Part shown: positions 6,554-14,601 of the stretch, one piece after another | How positions within the stretch are numbered: position 1 is the stretch's first letter | How the letters are laid out: the number at the start of each line of letters is the position of its first letter | Assembly (NCBI GenBank): GCA_030824075.1 | Contig: JAVBYJ010000028.1 | Coordinates: 1-64,000 of the forward strand | Reading direction: 5' to 3' | Source of the DNA: Geothrix sp. | Lineage (GTDB): Bacteria > Acidobacteriota > Holophagae > Holophagales > Holophagaceae | Length of the DNA stretch: 64,000 bases | The notes under the pieces: generated by a model | Databases searched by the model: none | Told to the model about the DNA's origin: nothing | What the model saw: the letters and a program-made list of their open reading frames with translations, nothing else | Program-made: the position numbers and the translations under genes

Positions 6554-8701
6554 CTATTGTTTGGTGTGGTCCAGCAAGCCGGTGTTCATGAAGTCGAATC
6601 CATCGTTCCGGCTGCGAAGCACATTGCTGTACGGGAAGCTGACGTCCGTGTGCACGTGGATTCCAGGGGTCATGACCTGCTGGTAGACCACGGTCTGCTT
6701 GTCGACGGCGTAGTAGTTGGTGACGTGGCTTGTGCAGTTGAAAATGATCTGGTTGGACGTGTTGGAGAAGGTACCCACATGGACCGCCTCCACCTTGCCG
6801 TAGGGGCCGGCGGTGGCGCCGAAATCCTTGGTCAGGAAGTAGGTGAAGGTGCCGTCGGAATTGAAGGTGTATTGCGTGGCCGCATTGGAGTAATCAACCG
6901 GGTTCGGCACGCCGATGAAGAGCCACCGGCCGACCAGCGCGGCGTCGTAAGGCTGATTGATGGTGACGGTGCAGGTGGCCGAGAGGCCGCCTGTGGTGGC
7001 AGTGATGAGGGCTGTGCCCCTCCAGACGGCGGTGACAAGGCCTGCGGCATTCACCGTGGCCACAGCCGGGGCGTTGGAGGTCCAGGTGACCTGGGCATCG
7101 TAGGGCGTCACGGTGGATCCATTTGAGAAATGGCCCGTGGCCGTGATGTCCAGCGTCTGCCCGGCAGTCCCTGTGGCGGACGTGGGATTCAGGGAGATGG
7201 AGGTGAGGGTTGGGGCGGTGGCGCTCACGGTGATGGGGGCCGTGCGGGAGACGCCGCCCAGGCTCGCGGTGATGGTCGTGGTTCCGGCGGCGACGCCGGT
7301 CACCACGCCGCCTGCGTTCACGGTGGCCACCGAAGGTGCGGAGCTGGTCCAGGTCAGGTAGGAATCGTAGGGGACCGTGCTGGTGCCGTTGGACCAGTTC
7401 ACAGTGGAGGTGATGTCCACGGTCTGGCCGACGTTCAGCGTGGCGCTGGTGGGATCCAGCGAAATGGATGTCACTGTGGGGCCGGCGTTGACGGTGATGG
7501 CGGCCGTGCCGGAAACCCCAGCGGCGCTGGCGGTGATGGTGGCCGTGCCCGCAGTCTGGGCCGTCACCACACCGATCGAATCGACCGTGGCCACGGCCGG
7601 GGCGCTGGAGGTCCAGGTCACCCGGGTGTCATAGGGGGAATCGGTGGTGCCGTTGGAGAGGTGACCCGTGGCTGCGATATCCACGGTTTGCCCGATGTTC
7701 AGGGCGCTGCTGATCGGATTGAGGGTGATGGACGTCAAGGTGGGACTCGACGCGCTCACGGTGATGGCGGCGGTGGTGTTGAGGCCGTTGGCAGTGGCCG
7801 TGAGGACGGCGGAACCGGCTGCCACGGCTGTCACCACGCCCGCCGCGTTCACCGTCGCGACGCTGGGTGTGTTGGTGGCCCAGGTCACGTTGGCATCGTA
7901 GGGCGTCGTAGAGGTGCCGTTGGACCAGTTGGCGGTGGCGGTGAAATCCGCCGTTTGTCCCACGTTCAGGGTGACGCCCGCGGCCGGGTTGAGGGTGAGG
8001 GACGTGAGGATGGGACTCGAGGCGCTCACCGTGATGGCGGCGGTGGTGTTGAGACCGTTGGCAGTGGCGGTGAGGATCGCAGAGCCCGCCGCCACGGCCG
8101 TGACGACCCCGGCTGAGTTCACCGTGGCCACGCCCGGAAGGTTGGTGGTCCAGGTGATGCTGGAATCGTACGGGGTGGTGGAGGTGCCGTTGGACCAGTT
8201 GGCGGTGGCGGTGAAATCCGCCGTTTGCCCGATATTCAGGGTGACGCCTGCGGCCGGATCGAGGGTGATGGAGGTGAGGATGGCCGTTGAGGTATTGACG
8301 GTCACCGTGGCCGAACCCTGGATGGAGCCCTTGGCGGCGGTGACGGTGGCGGTGCCTGCCGCTACCCCATTCACCAGGCCGCTGGCGGAAACCGAAGCCG
8401 TCCCCGGGGCGCTGGAGGTCCACGTCACTTCGCTGTCGTAGGGCGTGACCGTGGTGCCATCGGAAAAGTGGCCTGTGGCCTGAAGGTCTGCGGATGCGCC
8501 GACATGGAGGGTCGGCCCCGAGGGCGCCAGGGTGATGGAGGTCAGCGCAGGTGCGGCTGGCGGCGGCGGCGGGGTGGCACTGCCTCCCCCACCCCCGCCG
8601 CAGGCCATCACCAGGAGCGCCAAGAGGCAGGGGCCGACGGCACGAAAGGTCCTGCTCCACCGGGGAGCAGGTGATGGGGAGGGAGAATGGATGGTGGGCA
8701 T
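6554..8701 (-). CDS. Lipoprotein with six Big_2 Ig-like repeats
   Basis: A 715-residue lipoprotein (signal ending LLALLVMAC, Cys34, then a Gly run and a Pro linker). Six tandem bacterial Ig-like (Big_2) domains of about 90 residues follow. Each has the frame LTSITLxP ... NGT ... PYD ... VTWTSSxPxVATV ... GVVTAVAAGTATITA. The last ~125 residues (ALVGRWLFIGVPNPV ... FNSDGTFTYF ... HTDVSFPYSNVLRS) form a separate beta-rich, lipocalin-like domain. The start at 8701 is chosen over a longer open frame because it carries the signal peptide and a GGAG sequence. A surface stalk carrying a terminal domain is the likely role. A copy of the 34-bp shared element lies upstream at 8751-8784. Confidence 0.85.
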   Translation of the reverse strand: MPTIHSPSPSPAPRWSRTFRAVGPCLLALLVMACGGGGGGSATPPPPPAAPALTSITLAPSGPTLHVGASADLQATGHFSDGTTVTPYDSEVTWTSSAPGTASVSASGLVNGVAAGTATVTAAKGSIQGSATVTVNTSTAILTSITLDPAAGVTLNIGQTADFTATANWSNGTSTTPYDSSITWTTNLPGVATVNSAGVVTAVAAGSAILTATANGLNTTAAITVSASSPILTSLTLNPAAGVTLNVGQTADFTATANWSNGTSTTPYDANVTWATNTPSVATVNAAGVVTAVAAGSAVLTATANGLNTTAAITVSASSPTLTSITLNPISSALNIGQTVDIAATGHLSNGTTDSPYDTRVTWTSSAPAVATVDSIGVVTAQTAGTATITASAAGVSGTAAITVNAGPTVTSISLDPTSATLNVGQTVDITSTVNWSNGTSTVPYDSYLTWTSSAPSVATVNAGGVVTGVAAGTTTITASLGGVSRTAPITVSATAPTLTSISLNPTSATGTAGQTLDITATGHFSNGSTVTPYDAQVTWTSNAPAVATVNAAGLVTAVWRGTALITATTGGLSATCTVTINQPYDAALVGRWLFIGVPNPVDYSNAATQYTFNSDGTFTYFLTKDFGATAGPYGKVEAVHVGTFSNTSNQIIFNCTSHVTNYYAVDKQTVVYQQVMTPGIHVHTDVSFPYSNVLRSRNDGFDFMNTGLLDHTKQ
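6970..8560 (-). repeat. Tandem DNA repeats encoding Big_2 domains
   Basis: Six direct repeats of about 270-280 bases. The second and third domains (roughly 7740-8290) are nearly identical at DNA level. For example GTTGGACCAGTTGGCGGTGG occurs in both copies, and the Ala-Asn-Gly-Leu-Asn-Thr-Thr segment is repeated exactly. This indicates recent duplication or conversion and a potential for repeat-number change by recombination. Confidence 0.8.
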
Positions 8702-8750
8702 GGTGGTCTCCAGGGTGTCCTCGCAAGGTTGGTGACTGCCTTGAAGGGGG

Positions 8751-8784
8751 GACAGGGCCGCTTTAGGAAAAGGGGTTGGGCCAC
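8751..8784 (-). promoter_or_regulatory. Shared 34-bp element, copy 1 (Big_2 lipoprotein)
   Basis: On the minus strand: GTGGCCCA, AACCCC, TTTTC, a short spacer, AAAGCG, then CCTG in place of CCTGGG. It begins 83 bases before the ATG at 8701. It is aligned without gaps to copies at 14404-14437, 14504-14537, 15122-15155 and 21992-22025. This copy has the weakest right end. Confidence 0.65.
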
Positions 8785-8857
8785 CCCCATCGGGGGCTCG
8801 GCCCCGGGCTCGTCGGTCCAGGTTCCAACACCGTTTCCTTTGACCGGGCGGACGACC

Positions 8858-8881
8858 TAGACTGGGGCAACCCCTCCGGAG
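8858..8881 (+). promoter_or_regulatory. Short-leader promoter of the MocR gene
   Basis: TAGACT (8858-8863), GGGGCAACCC, TCC, then the ribosome-binding GGAG (8878-8881). The same layout, TAGGAT-GGGCAACCC-TCC-CGGAGGAG, precedes the outer-membrane protein gene at 42308. The -10-like hexamer is followed by only about 20-25 bases of leader in both. No strong -35 box is visible (TTTCCT at 8834-8839 is the best). Confidence 0.5.
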
Positions 8882-8887
8882 CCCCAT

Positions 8888-10354
8888 CTGAGCACCAACA
8901 CGCCGAACCTCTTTCTTGACCCCAAGAGCCGGGAGCCGGTCTACCTCCAGATCGCCCACGCCCTCATGCATGAGATCCACCGCCAGCGGATGCGGCCGGG
9001 GGATTCGTTGCCCGGCTACCGGGTTCTCGGGGTTCGGCTGGGCGTCAGCCGCAACACGGTGATGGCGGCCTACCACGAGCTTCAGGCGGAAGGCTGGGTC
9101 GTCAGCACCCCCGGTGAAGGCAGCGTGGTCGCGCCTCACCCGCCCACGCGGATTCCTGGGGAGCAGGAGAAGGCGGAATCCCCTGAACCTTTGTCCTCCA
9201 TGGGCTTCGACCTTTCGCCGGGGGTCGAGGCGGAGGTGCGCAAGGGTTCTTCGAGCCTCCTGAAGGTCGCCAGCGGGCTGCCGGACCCCCGGCTCCTGCC
9301 TGGGGCGGAATTGGCCCGGGCCTATCGCCGCGCCCTGGTGCTCAACCGCCAGCAGAACCTGGAATTGGAAGATCCCCAGGGCCACCCCATGCTGCGGGAT
9401 TCCCTGGCCCGGATGCTGCGGGATGCCCGGGGCATCATGGCCTCCCCGGAGACCATCCTGGTGACCCGGGGCAGCCAGATGGCCCTGTTCCTGGTGGCTC
9501 AGGCCCTGCTCGCCCCCGGAGATGCCGTGGCCGTGGAGGCTCTGGGCCAGCCCGCCGCCTGGGAGGCCTTCGCCCGGGCCGGTGCGCGCTGCCTGCCGGT
9601 GCCCCTGGACGAGGACGGCCTGCGGGTGGCGGCCCTGGACCAGTTGGCCCAGTCCGAGCGGCTGCGGGCCGTGTTCGTCACGCCCTTGCGCCAGTATCCG
9701 ACGCTGGTCCAGCTCTCCCCCGAGAGGCGCGAGCGCCTGATGGCCTTGGCCGAAACCCATCGTTTCGCGGTGATCGAGAATGATCAGGACAGCGAGTTCC
9801 TGTTCGAGGGACAACGCCGACCTCCCCTGGCCGCTGAAGATCGTGCCGGGGTCGTCATCCATGTGGGAACGCTCAGCAAGATCTTCAGCCCCAACCTCCG
9901 GCTGGGCTACGTCCATGGGCCCGCCCTGCTCATCTCCCGCCTCCGGGCCCTGCGTCAGGCCCTGGATCGCCAGGGGGACATGGTCCTTGAGCGGGCCTTC
10001 GCCGAACTCCTCGATGACGGGGCCATCCACCGCCACCTCAACCGCATGCAGCGGACCTACCGGACCCGGCGCGACGTCCTTTGCCGGGCCCTGGAGCGAT
10101 CCCTCGGCGAGCACCTGTCGTTCCAGGTCCCCGAGGGTGGCCTCGCGCTCTGGGCGAAGGTGAGGGAGGGCGTCGACGTGGATCGCTGGGCCGCCCGGGC
10201 CCTGGAACATGGGGTCGCCTTCCAGCCGGGCCGGCGCTTCGCCTTCGACGGCGGGCCCGTACAGGCCCTGCGCTTGGGTTTCTCGAACTACCCGGAAGCC
10301 GATCTGGAAGAAGTTGCGCTGCGTATGAAGGCCGCCCTGTTGGAGGACCGATGA
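8888..10354 (+). CDS. MocR/PdxR-type regulator (GntR wHTH + aminotransferase fold)
   Basis: A 488-residue transcription factor. The N-terminal GntR winged helix (PVYLQIAHALMHEI, RPGDSLPGYRVLGVRLGVSR, NTVMAAYHELQAEGW) is joined to a fold-type I aminotransferase domain. The PLP lysine lies in HVGTLSKIFSPNLRLGY. Such proteins bind PLP or amino-compound ligands. The first ATG (8966) would remove the first helix of the DNA-binding domain. The frame is open back to a stop at 8858-8860, and the only plausible start between is CTG 8888, with GGAG 6 bases upstream. The stop overlaps the start of the kinase gene (ATGA), so the two are co-translated. It may regulate its own operon or the divergent lipoprotein. 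Confidence 0.85.
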   Translation: MSTNTPNLFLDPKSREPVYLQIAHALMHEIHRQRMRPGDSLPGYRVLGVRLGVSRNTVMAAYHELQAEGWVVSTPGEGSVVAPHPPTRIPGEQEKAESPEPLSSMGFDLSPGVEAEVRKGSSSLLKVASGLPDPRLLPGAELARAYRRALVLNRQQNLELEDPQGHPMLRDSLARMLRDARGIMASPETILVTRGSQMALFLVAQALLAPGDAVAVEALGQPAAWEAFARAGARCLPVPLDEDGLRVAALDQLAQSERLRAVFVTPLRQYPTLVQLSPERRERLMALAETHRFAVIENDQDSEFLFEGQRRPPLAAEDRAGVVIHVGTLSKIFSPNLRLGYVHGPALLISRLRALRQALDRQGDMVLERAFAELLDDGAIHRHLNRMQRTYRTRRDVLCRALERSLGEHLSFQVPEGGLALWAKVREGVDVDRWAARALEHGVAFQPGRRFAFDGGPVQALRLGFSNYPEADLEEVALRMKAALLEDR

Positions 10355-13300
10355 GTCTGCTGCTGACCAATCTGGACGGCCGTATCACCCTCAAGGGCGT
10401 CCTGGGCATCGGAGGGATGGGCGAGGTCCATCGCGCCTGGGACGCGGGCCTGGAGCGCCCCGTGGCGGTGAAGTTCGTGCGGAGCGGCGATCCGAAGGAG
10501 GCCGATCGCCTGCTGCTGGAGGCTCGTCTTCAGGCCCGGGTGGAGCATCTGAACGTGGTGCGCGTGCATGACACGGGCAGCCTGGAGGGCCGTCCCTGCA
10601 TCCTCCTCCAGCTGGTGGAAGGGCAGACCTTCGCGGATCTCAACACCGGAACGGACTGGCGCGTGAAGGTCAGCCTGGCCGCCCAGGCGGCCAGGGGACT
10701 GGGCGCCGCCCATCGCCAGGGTCTGGTCCACCGCGACGTGAAACCCGCCAACATCCTCGTGGAGGAATCCCAAGAGGGCCCTCAGGCCCTGCTGTCCGAC
10801 TTCGGATTGGCGCGGGATGAGGAGGGCGGTCTGACCCGCTCTGGCCTGATGATGGGCACCGTGGATTTCATGGCCCCGGAGCAGGTGACGGGCGCCGCAC
10901 CCGTGGACTTCCGCGCCGACATCTACGGCCTGGGTGCCAGCCTCTATGCCGTGCTGGCCGGTCGTCCACCCTTCCGCCACACGCCAGGGCCCACGGCCGC
11001 AGCTCAAAGCACCAACGACCTTCATGGTGTCACGCCAGAGGGAGACGTCCATCCCGGTGACCTGCTGCGCCGGGTGTTGGAGGAAGACCCTCAATCCCTC
11101 GCCACCGCGGTACCGAACCTGCCGAAGGACTTGGCTGTCGTCGTGGCCAAGGCGATGGAAAAGACTCCCTCACGGCGCTACGCCACCGCCGAGGCCTTGG
11201 CCGACGATCTCGAGCGAGTGCTGCGGGGAGAGGCCATCCTGGCCCGGCCCATGGGCCTGGCAGAGCGGGCCCGGCGATGGGCGCAGCGCTATCCGGTTCC
11301 CGCGCGAACCCTGGGGGGCGTTGCCGTCGTGGCCCTGGCCGCGGTCGCCTTCGCGGGCTGGACCTCCTTCCGGTCCCGCACCCAGTCTCTGGAGGCGGCG
11401 CGGATGGGTTCCCTGGCAGCCGACATGGAGAGCACCCTGCGCATGGCCTACCTTTCTCCCGCGTTCAACCAGCAACCCCTGCTGGCGAGCATCCGAGCCC
11501 AGGTCGATCAGTTGCGCACCCACCCCAGGGGCGGCGTGTCCCCTGCGGGTCTCTTCGTCGTTGGCAAGGGTCTTGAAGCACTCGGGGATGACGATGGCGC
11601 CCGCCCCTACCTAGAAGCCGCCTGGTCTCGCGGCTTCCGGACGCCGGAGGCCGCAGAGAGTTTGGGCTTCCTGAAAGGCCGGCTCTATTTCAAGGCGATG
11701 GACCGGGCCCGGGAATCCCTTGCCGCCAAGGCCCGGGAACGCCGGGAATCCGAAGCGAAGGAAACCTTCCTTCAACCCGCCACCTACCTGCTCAACCAGG
11801 CGCCCGGCACCGGGTGGAGACGCGGATACCGGGAGGCCTACCTGCTGTACCTTCAGGGCCGGTTCGAGGAAAGCCGGGCCAAGGCGGCGCTCGTGCTCCA
11901 GGAGGATCCTTCCCGCTATGAGGCCCTCCGATTGCAGGCCATCGTGGATGAGCGTGAGATTGGCACCGCGTTTCAGGCGGGAAAGACCCAAGACCTCCTG
12001 CCGAAAATCGATGCGATGAGTGCCAGGGTGGAGGCGGCGCTGCGCTGGGGCCGCAGTGATCCCCTGCTGCTCAAATTGAAGATCCGGAGCATCCACTTCC
12101 AGGCTGTCCTGAAACGCCTCAACGGCCAGGATGCCTCGGACCTCATCGCCTTGGAGGAACCCCTGCTCCAGCAGCTTCGGGCCCTCGAAGGAGAAAGCTA
12201 TGGCTCCCTGGTCTCCCTGGGCAACCTGAATTGGGAACAGGCGAACCGGGCCAGCGCTCGCGACCGGGAGGCCGTGCCTGGGTTTTTCCGCAACGCCGCC
12301 CTGGCCTATCGCCGTGCCGCCGATCTGGCCCCTGGGGATGTGAACGTCCGCAACACCTTGGCCGCTCTCTGCGCAGATTGGATCATGCATCTCAGAATGC
12401 AGGGCCAACCCCGGGAAGAACCCCTCCGGCTTGGGCTGAAGGCGGCCGAAGAGAGCGAGCGCCTTGGGCCGAACATGGCTCGGTCCCGCTTCGTGGCCAT
12501 GCAGTTGAACCGGAGTGAAGGTGAGGCCCTTGACGACGAGGGTGGAGATGCCGAGGCTGCCTACCGGACCGGCATCCAGAAGGCCGAATCGCTCAAGGTT
12601 TCGGAGGGACCCGATGCCTTGCAGTTGGATTCCCATCTGGCGTACCTGCATGGCCAGCTCAGCCGCGTGCTCTTCCGCAAGGGCGGGGATCCGAATCCCG
12701 AGATCAAGCAGGCGATCGAGGCGGCCCGGCGGATGCGGGATCACCTCGACCTGAAGGCCGTCGATGCCGTGCTCAACTGGAATGAGGTCGTGACCAACGT
12801 GGCCGATGCCATGGTGGAGTTTGGCGGGGATTCCAAGTCGCTCCTTGAGCTCGCCCGCAGTACGTCGGATGAAGCCATCACCTTGCGTCCTGATGCCCAT
12901 GTTCTTGGGATTGCGAAGGTGCCGCTGCTCGCCGTGGAGGCCTCCCGCCGCGTTCAGGCCGGTGAGGATCCCACCCCGATTTTCCAGGAAATGGATACCC
13001 GTCTGGCGCAGGCCAAGGCCGTCTACGGAAGCACCATCGTGCATTGGCAGGCCCGGGCGCTCATCCCCGTGATCGAGGGCGAATACCTGGCGCGCCAGGG
13101 AAAGGACCCCGCCAAGGCCTTCCAGCGTGCCAAGCCGATTCTGGAAGACATGGTGCGGAAGTTTCCGGGCTTTCCCTGGTCCGCCGCCTACCTCGTCCAC
13201 CTGCCCGTGCTCGAAGCGCGCTGGCGCCGCGAACAAGGCCTTCCCTACGCTCACTTGGCTCACCCCACCCTTGCTTCGGCTGAAAAGCTCGTCACGAAGT

Positions 13301-13476
13301 TCCCGCGCCAGATCCAGACCTGGATGGATCTCGCGGCGCTCAGGGCCATGTCCGGGAACGCCGAGGGAGCCAAGGCCGCCTGGGAGAAGGCGCTGGCCCT
13401 GAACCCCAGGGCGCCGGACCTGCCGGATTACAAAGGTTTCAAGGCACTCGTCCAAGCCCCCGCGCCAAAGGCCTGA
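10351..13476 (+). CDS. Membrane Ser/Thr protein kinase with periplasmic TPR-like region
   Basis: A 1041-residue Hanks-type kinase. Catalytic features: glycine loop GIGGMGEVHRA (Gly19-Gly24), Lys41 in VAVKFV, HRDVKPANIL, SDFGLARD and MAPEQVTG. The kinase domain ends near residue 300. A single membrane helix follows (ARTLGGVAVVALAAVAFAGW), then about 700 residues of helical, TPR-like sequence presumably outside the cytoplasm, ending KAAWEKALALNPRAPDLPD. The start at 10351 overlaps the MocR stop; a longer open frame upstream is a shadow of that gene. The large outer region is a candidate sensor. The ligand and substrates are unknown. Confidence 0.9.
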   Translation: MSLLLTNLDGRITLKGVLGIGGMGEVHRAWDAGLERPVAVKFVRSGDPKEADRLLLEARLQARVEHLNVVRVHDTGSLEGRPCILLQLVEGQTFADLNTGTDWRVKVSLAAQAARGLGAAHRQGLVHRDVKPANILVEESQEGPQALLSDFGLARDEEGGLTRSGLMMGTVDFMAPEQVTGAAPVDFRADIYGLGASLYAVLAGRPPFRHTPGPTAAAQSTNDLHGVTPEGDVHPGDLLRRVLEEDPQSLATAVPNLPKDLAVVVAKAMEKTPSRRYATAEALADDLERVLRGEAILARPMGLAERARRWAQRYPVPARTLGGVAVVALAAVAFAGWTSFRSRTQSLEAARMGSLAADMESTLRMAYLSPAFNQQPLLASIRAQVDQLRTHPRGGVSPAGLFVVGKGLEALGDDDGARPYLEAAWSRGFRTPEAAESLGFLKGRLYFKAMDRARESLAAKARERRESEAKETFLQPATYLLNQAPGTGWRRGYREAYLLYLQGRFEESRAKAALVLQEDPSRYEALRLQAIVDEREIGTAFQAGKTQDLLPKIDAMSARVEAALRWGRSDPLLLKLKIRSIHFQAVLKRLNGQDASDLIALEEPLLQQLRALEGESYGSLVSLGNLNWEQANRASARDREAVPGFFRNAALAYRRAADLAPGDVNVRNTLAALCADWIMHLRMQGQPREEPLRLGLKAAEESERLGPNMARSRFVAMQLNRSEGEALDDEGGDAEAAYRTGIQKAESLKVSEGPDALQLDSHLAYLHGQLSRVLFRKGGDPNPEIKQAIEAARRMRDHLDLKAVDAVLNWNEVVTNVADAMVEFGGDSKSLLELARSTSDEAITLRPDAHVLGIAKVPLLAVEASRRVQAGEDPTPIFQEMDTRLAQAKAVYGSTIVHWQARALIPVIEGEYLARQGKDPAKAFQRAKPILEDMVRKFPGFPWSAAYLVHLPVLEARWRREQGLPYAHLAHPTLASAEKLVTKFPRQIQTWMDLAALRAMSGNAEGAKAAWEKALALNPRAPDLPDYKGFKALVQAPAPKA

Positions 13477-13507
13477 GGGGGCCCTGTGCGCCGGTTTGAG
13501 CGCGCCC

Positions 13508-13523
13508 GGCGCCTCAAGGCGCC
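13508..13523. terminator. GGCGCC hairpin after the kinase gene
   Basis: GGCGCC (13508-13513), loop TCAA, GGCGCC (13518-13523), 31 bases after the kinase stop. There is no T run. It also overlaps the stop codon of the small minus-strand open frame described next. Confidence 0.4.
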
Positions 13524-13672
13524 GTGGCCAGCATCAAGCCGTTGGCGGTGGTGATCAGGAGGTCGCCCTGGGGGGTGAAGGCGAGGCCGGGTGCGCTCCC
13601 CCCGAACAAAGAGCACCACTCCTCCAGAAGGCGAAAGAATCCTGGGAGAAAGGTCTGAAGGGCAATCGCCAT
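13514..13672 (-). pseudogene. Possible remnant of a propeller protein C-terminus
   Basis: A 52-codon open frame from ATG 13672 to TGA 13514. Its last half reads PGLAFTPQGDLLITTANGLM, which looks like one blade of an NHL/YVTN-type propeller, with no propeller upstream of it. The first half (ALQTFLPGFFRLLEEW) is not recognisable and lies antisense to the TPR remnant. It is most likely debris of a larger gene; a real small protein cannot be excluded. Confidence 0.35.
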
Positions 13673-13720
13673 TTGAGTGAGCACCCAGGATTTGCCGCAG
13701 TTCGATCCCTGCTTGGTTGA
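13619..13720 (+). pseudogene. Remnant resembling the kinase TPR C-terminus
   Basis: The plus-strand frame ending at TGA 13718-13720 reads KAKESWEKGLKGNRHLSEHP then GFAAVRSLLG. This parallels the end of the kinase (AKAAWEKALALN ... GFKALV) in spacing and key residues (AK-x2-WEK-x-L-x2-N, GF-x2-(V)). No upstream kinase or TPR part remains, so it looks like the 3' end of a degraded paralogue. Confidence 0.4.
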
Positions 13721-13789
13721 ACGGGGCGCATAGAGCCTGATGAAGGGACAGGGCTGGCCCCCACCTTGTCCTGTGGCATTCCATTCCGC

Positions 13790-14311
13790 TCAGCAGGGGC
13801 CGGGGCGGGACAGGCAGGCCGCGGCCTTATCGCCGCAGGTCTGGACCAGCCTGGTCCGGGCCTCAGCCTCCGCCTGCTGGGCCGCGGCGGCCTGCCGCTC
13901 CGCTGCCGTCAAGGCGCTCCCCGCCGCAGTCAGCTCGCCCAGGATGAATTCGGCGGCGATGAACGCTGCCGCCGCTGCCACTGCGAGGACGGCAGCCACC
14001 ACATATCCGATCACCGGGATGAGGGTGGCGGCCGCGGCGGAGGCGGCCAGGGCGATGGCCACGCCGGTGGCGACCGCAAGCTCGGCCCGGAGGTTGTCCA
14101 CGATCCGCTGGGCTGCGGCCGCGTGGGCGTCAGCCAGGCAGCGTTCCTGCCGCCGCTGGTCCCATTCGGCACAGAGGACGCTGCAATCGCTCGACCCTGA
14201 GGTGGTTCCTGCAGGAATGTCCACCGGGGTCCGGTTGGACTGCGTGATGTGGCCGCCGATGAAGGGAAGGACCAGCGCGGCGAGAACGACGAGGATGATG
14301 ACCACAACCAT
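13790..14311 (-). CDS. Hypothetical Ala-rich membrane protein
   Basis: A 173-residue protein of unknown function. It begins with a membrane helix (MVVVIILVVLAALVLPFIGG). A short Cys-containing segment follows (SSDCSVLCAEWDQRRQERC), then a strongly hydrophobic Ala-rich region with two likely helices (residues ~75-115), and a C-terminal helix with two more Cys residues (TCGDKAAACLS). The start at 14311 is chosen because it has AGGAG upstream and begins the hydrophobic segment; the longer open frame upstream is non-coding in character. The five cysteines suggest disulfides outside the cytoplasm (inference). A copy of the shared element lies at 14404-14437. Confidence 0.65.
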   Translation of the reverse strand: MVVVIILVVLAALVLPFIGGHITQSNRTPVDIPAGTTSGSSDCSVLCAEWDQRRQERCLADAHAAAAQRIVDNLRAELAVATGVAIALAASAAAATLIPVIGYVVAAVLAVAAAAAFIAAEFILGELTAAGSALTAAERQAAAAQQAEAEARTRLVQTCGDKAAACLSRPGPC

Positions 14312-14403
14312 GGGGGGGCTCCTAAGGCGGAAAGGGTTGGGGGGAGAAACGTGCCCCAGACCGGACGGGCTGAGGTGAAGGTTCGAGCTCCGGTGAGGGG
14401 GAC

Positions 14404-14437
14404 CCCAGGTACGCTTCCGGAATAGGGCCTGGGCCAC
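14404..14437 (-). promoter_or_regulatory. Shared 34-bp element, copy 2 (173-aa membrane protein)
   Basis: On the minus strand: GTGGCCCA, GGCCC, TATTCC, GG, AAGCG, TA, CCTGGG. It begins 126 bases before the ATG at 14311, the longest spacing of the five copies. CCCAGG and CCTGGG at its ends are an inverted repeat. Confidence 0.7.
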
Positions 14438-14503
14438 TGCCCTGCCCGCGCCTTCGACCGATCCCGGACGTCCCCCGGGCCGGGTGCCACCGCGCGTGGA
14501 CGG

Positions 14504-14537
14504 GTGGCCCACCCCGTTTCCCAGAAGCGCACCTGGG
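14504..14537 (+). promoter_or_regulatory. Shared 34-bp element, copy 3 (172-aa secreted protein)
   Basis: GTGGCCCA, CCCCG, TTTCCC, AG, AAGCG, CA, CCTGGG. It begins 98 bases before the ATG at 14602. Copies 2 and 3 face outward from each other in the same 290-base divergent intergenic region, so each belongs to its own gene. Confidence 0.7.
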
Positions 14538-14601
14538 AGGGGGGGCTCCTGGGGTTGAGCCTGGGATCTGCGGTATCTCTGCCGCCTTCTGTGGAGCCCC
14601 C

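Noticed and set aside
6536..6570. Sixth copy of the shared element (GTGGCATGGCCCCTATT)
   Set aside because: Only the middle resembles the consensus; AAGCG and CCTGGG are absent and it lies at the 3' end of a gene.
6970..8560. CRISPR-like array
   Set aside because: Repeats are ~275 bases, in frame, and encode Ig-like domains; there are no short repeats with unique spacers or cas genes.
8702..10210. N-terminal extension of the Big_2 lipoprotein frame to 1218 residues
   Set aside because: The extension is antisense to the MocR gene and would place the lipoprotein signal in the middle of the protein.
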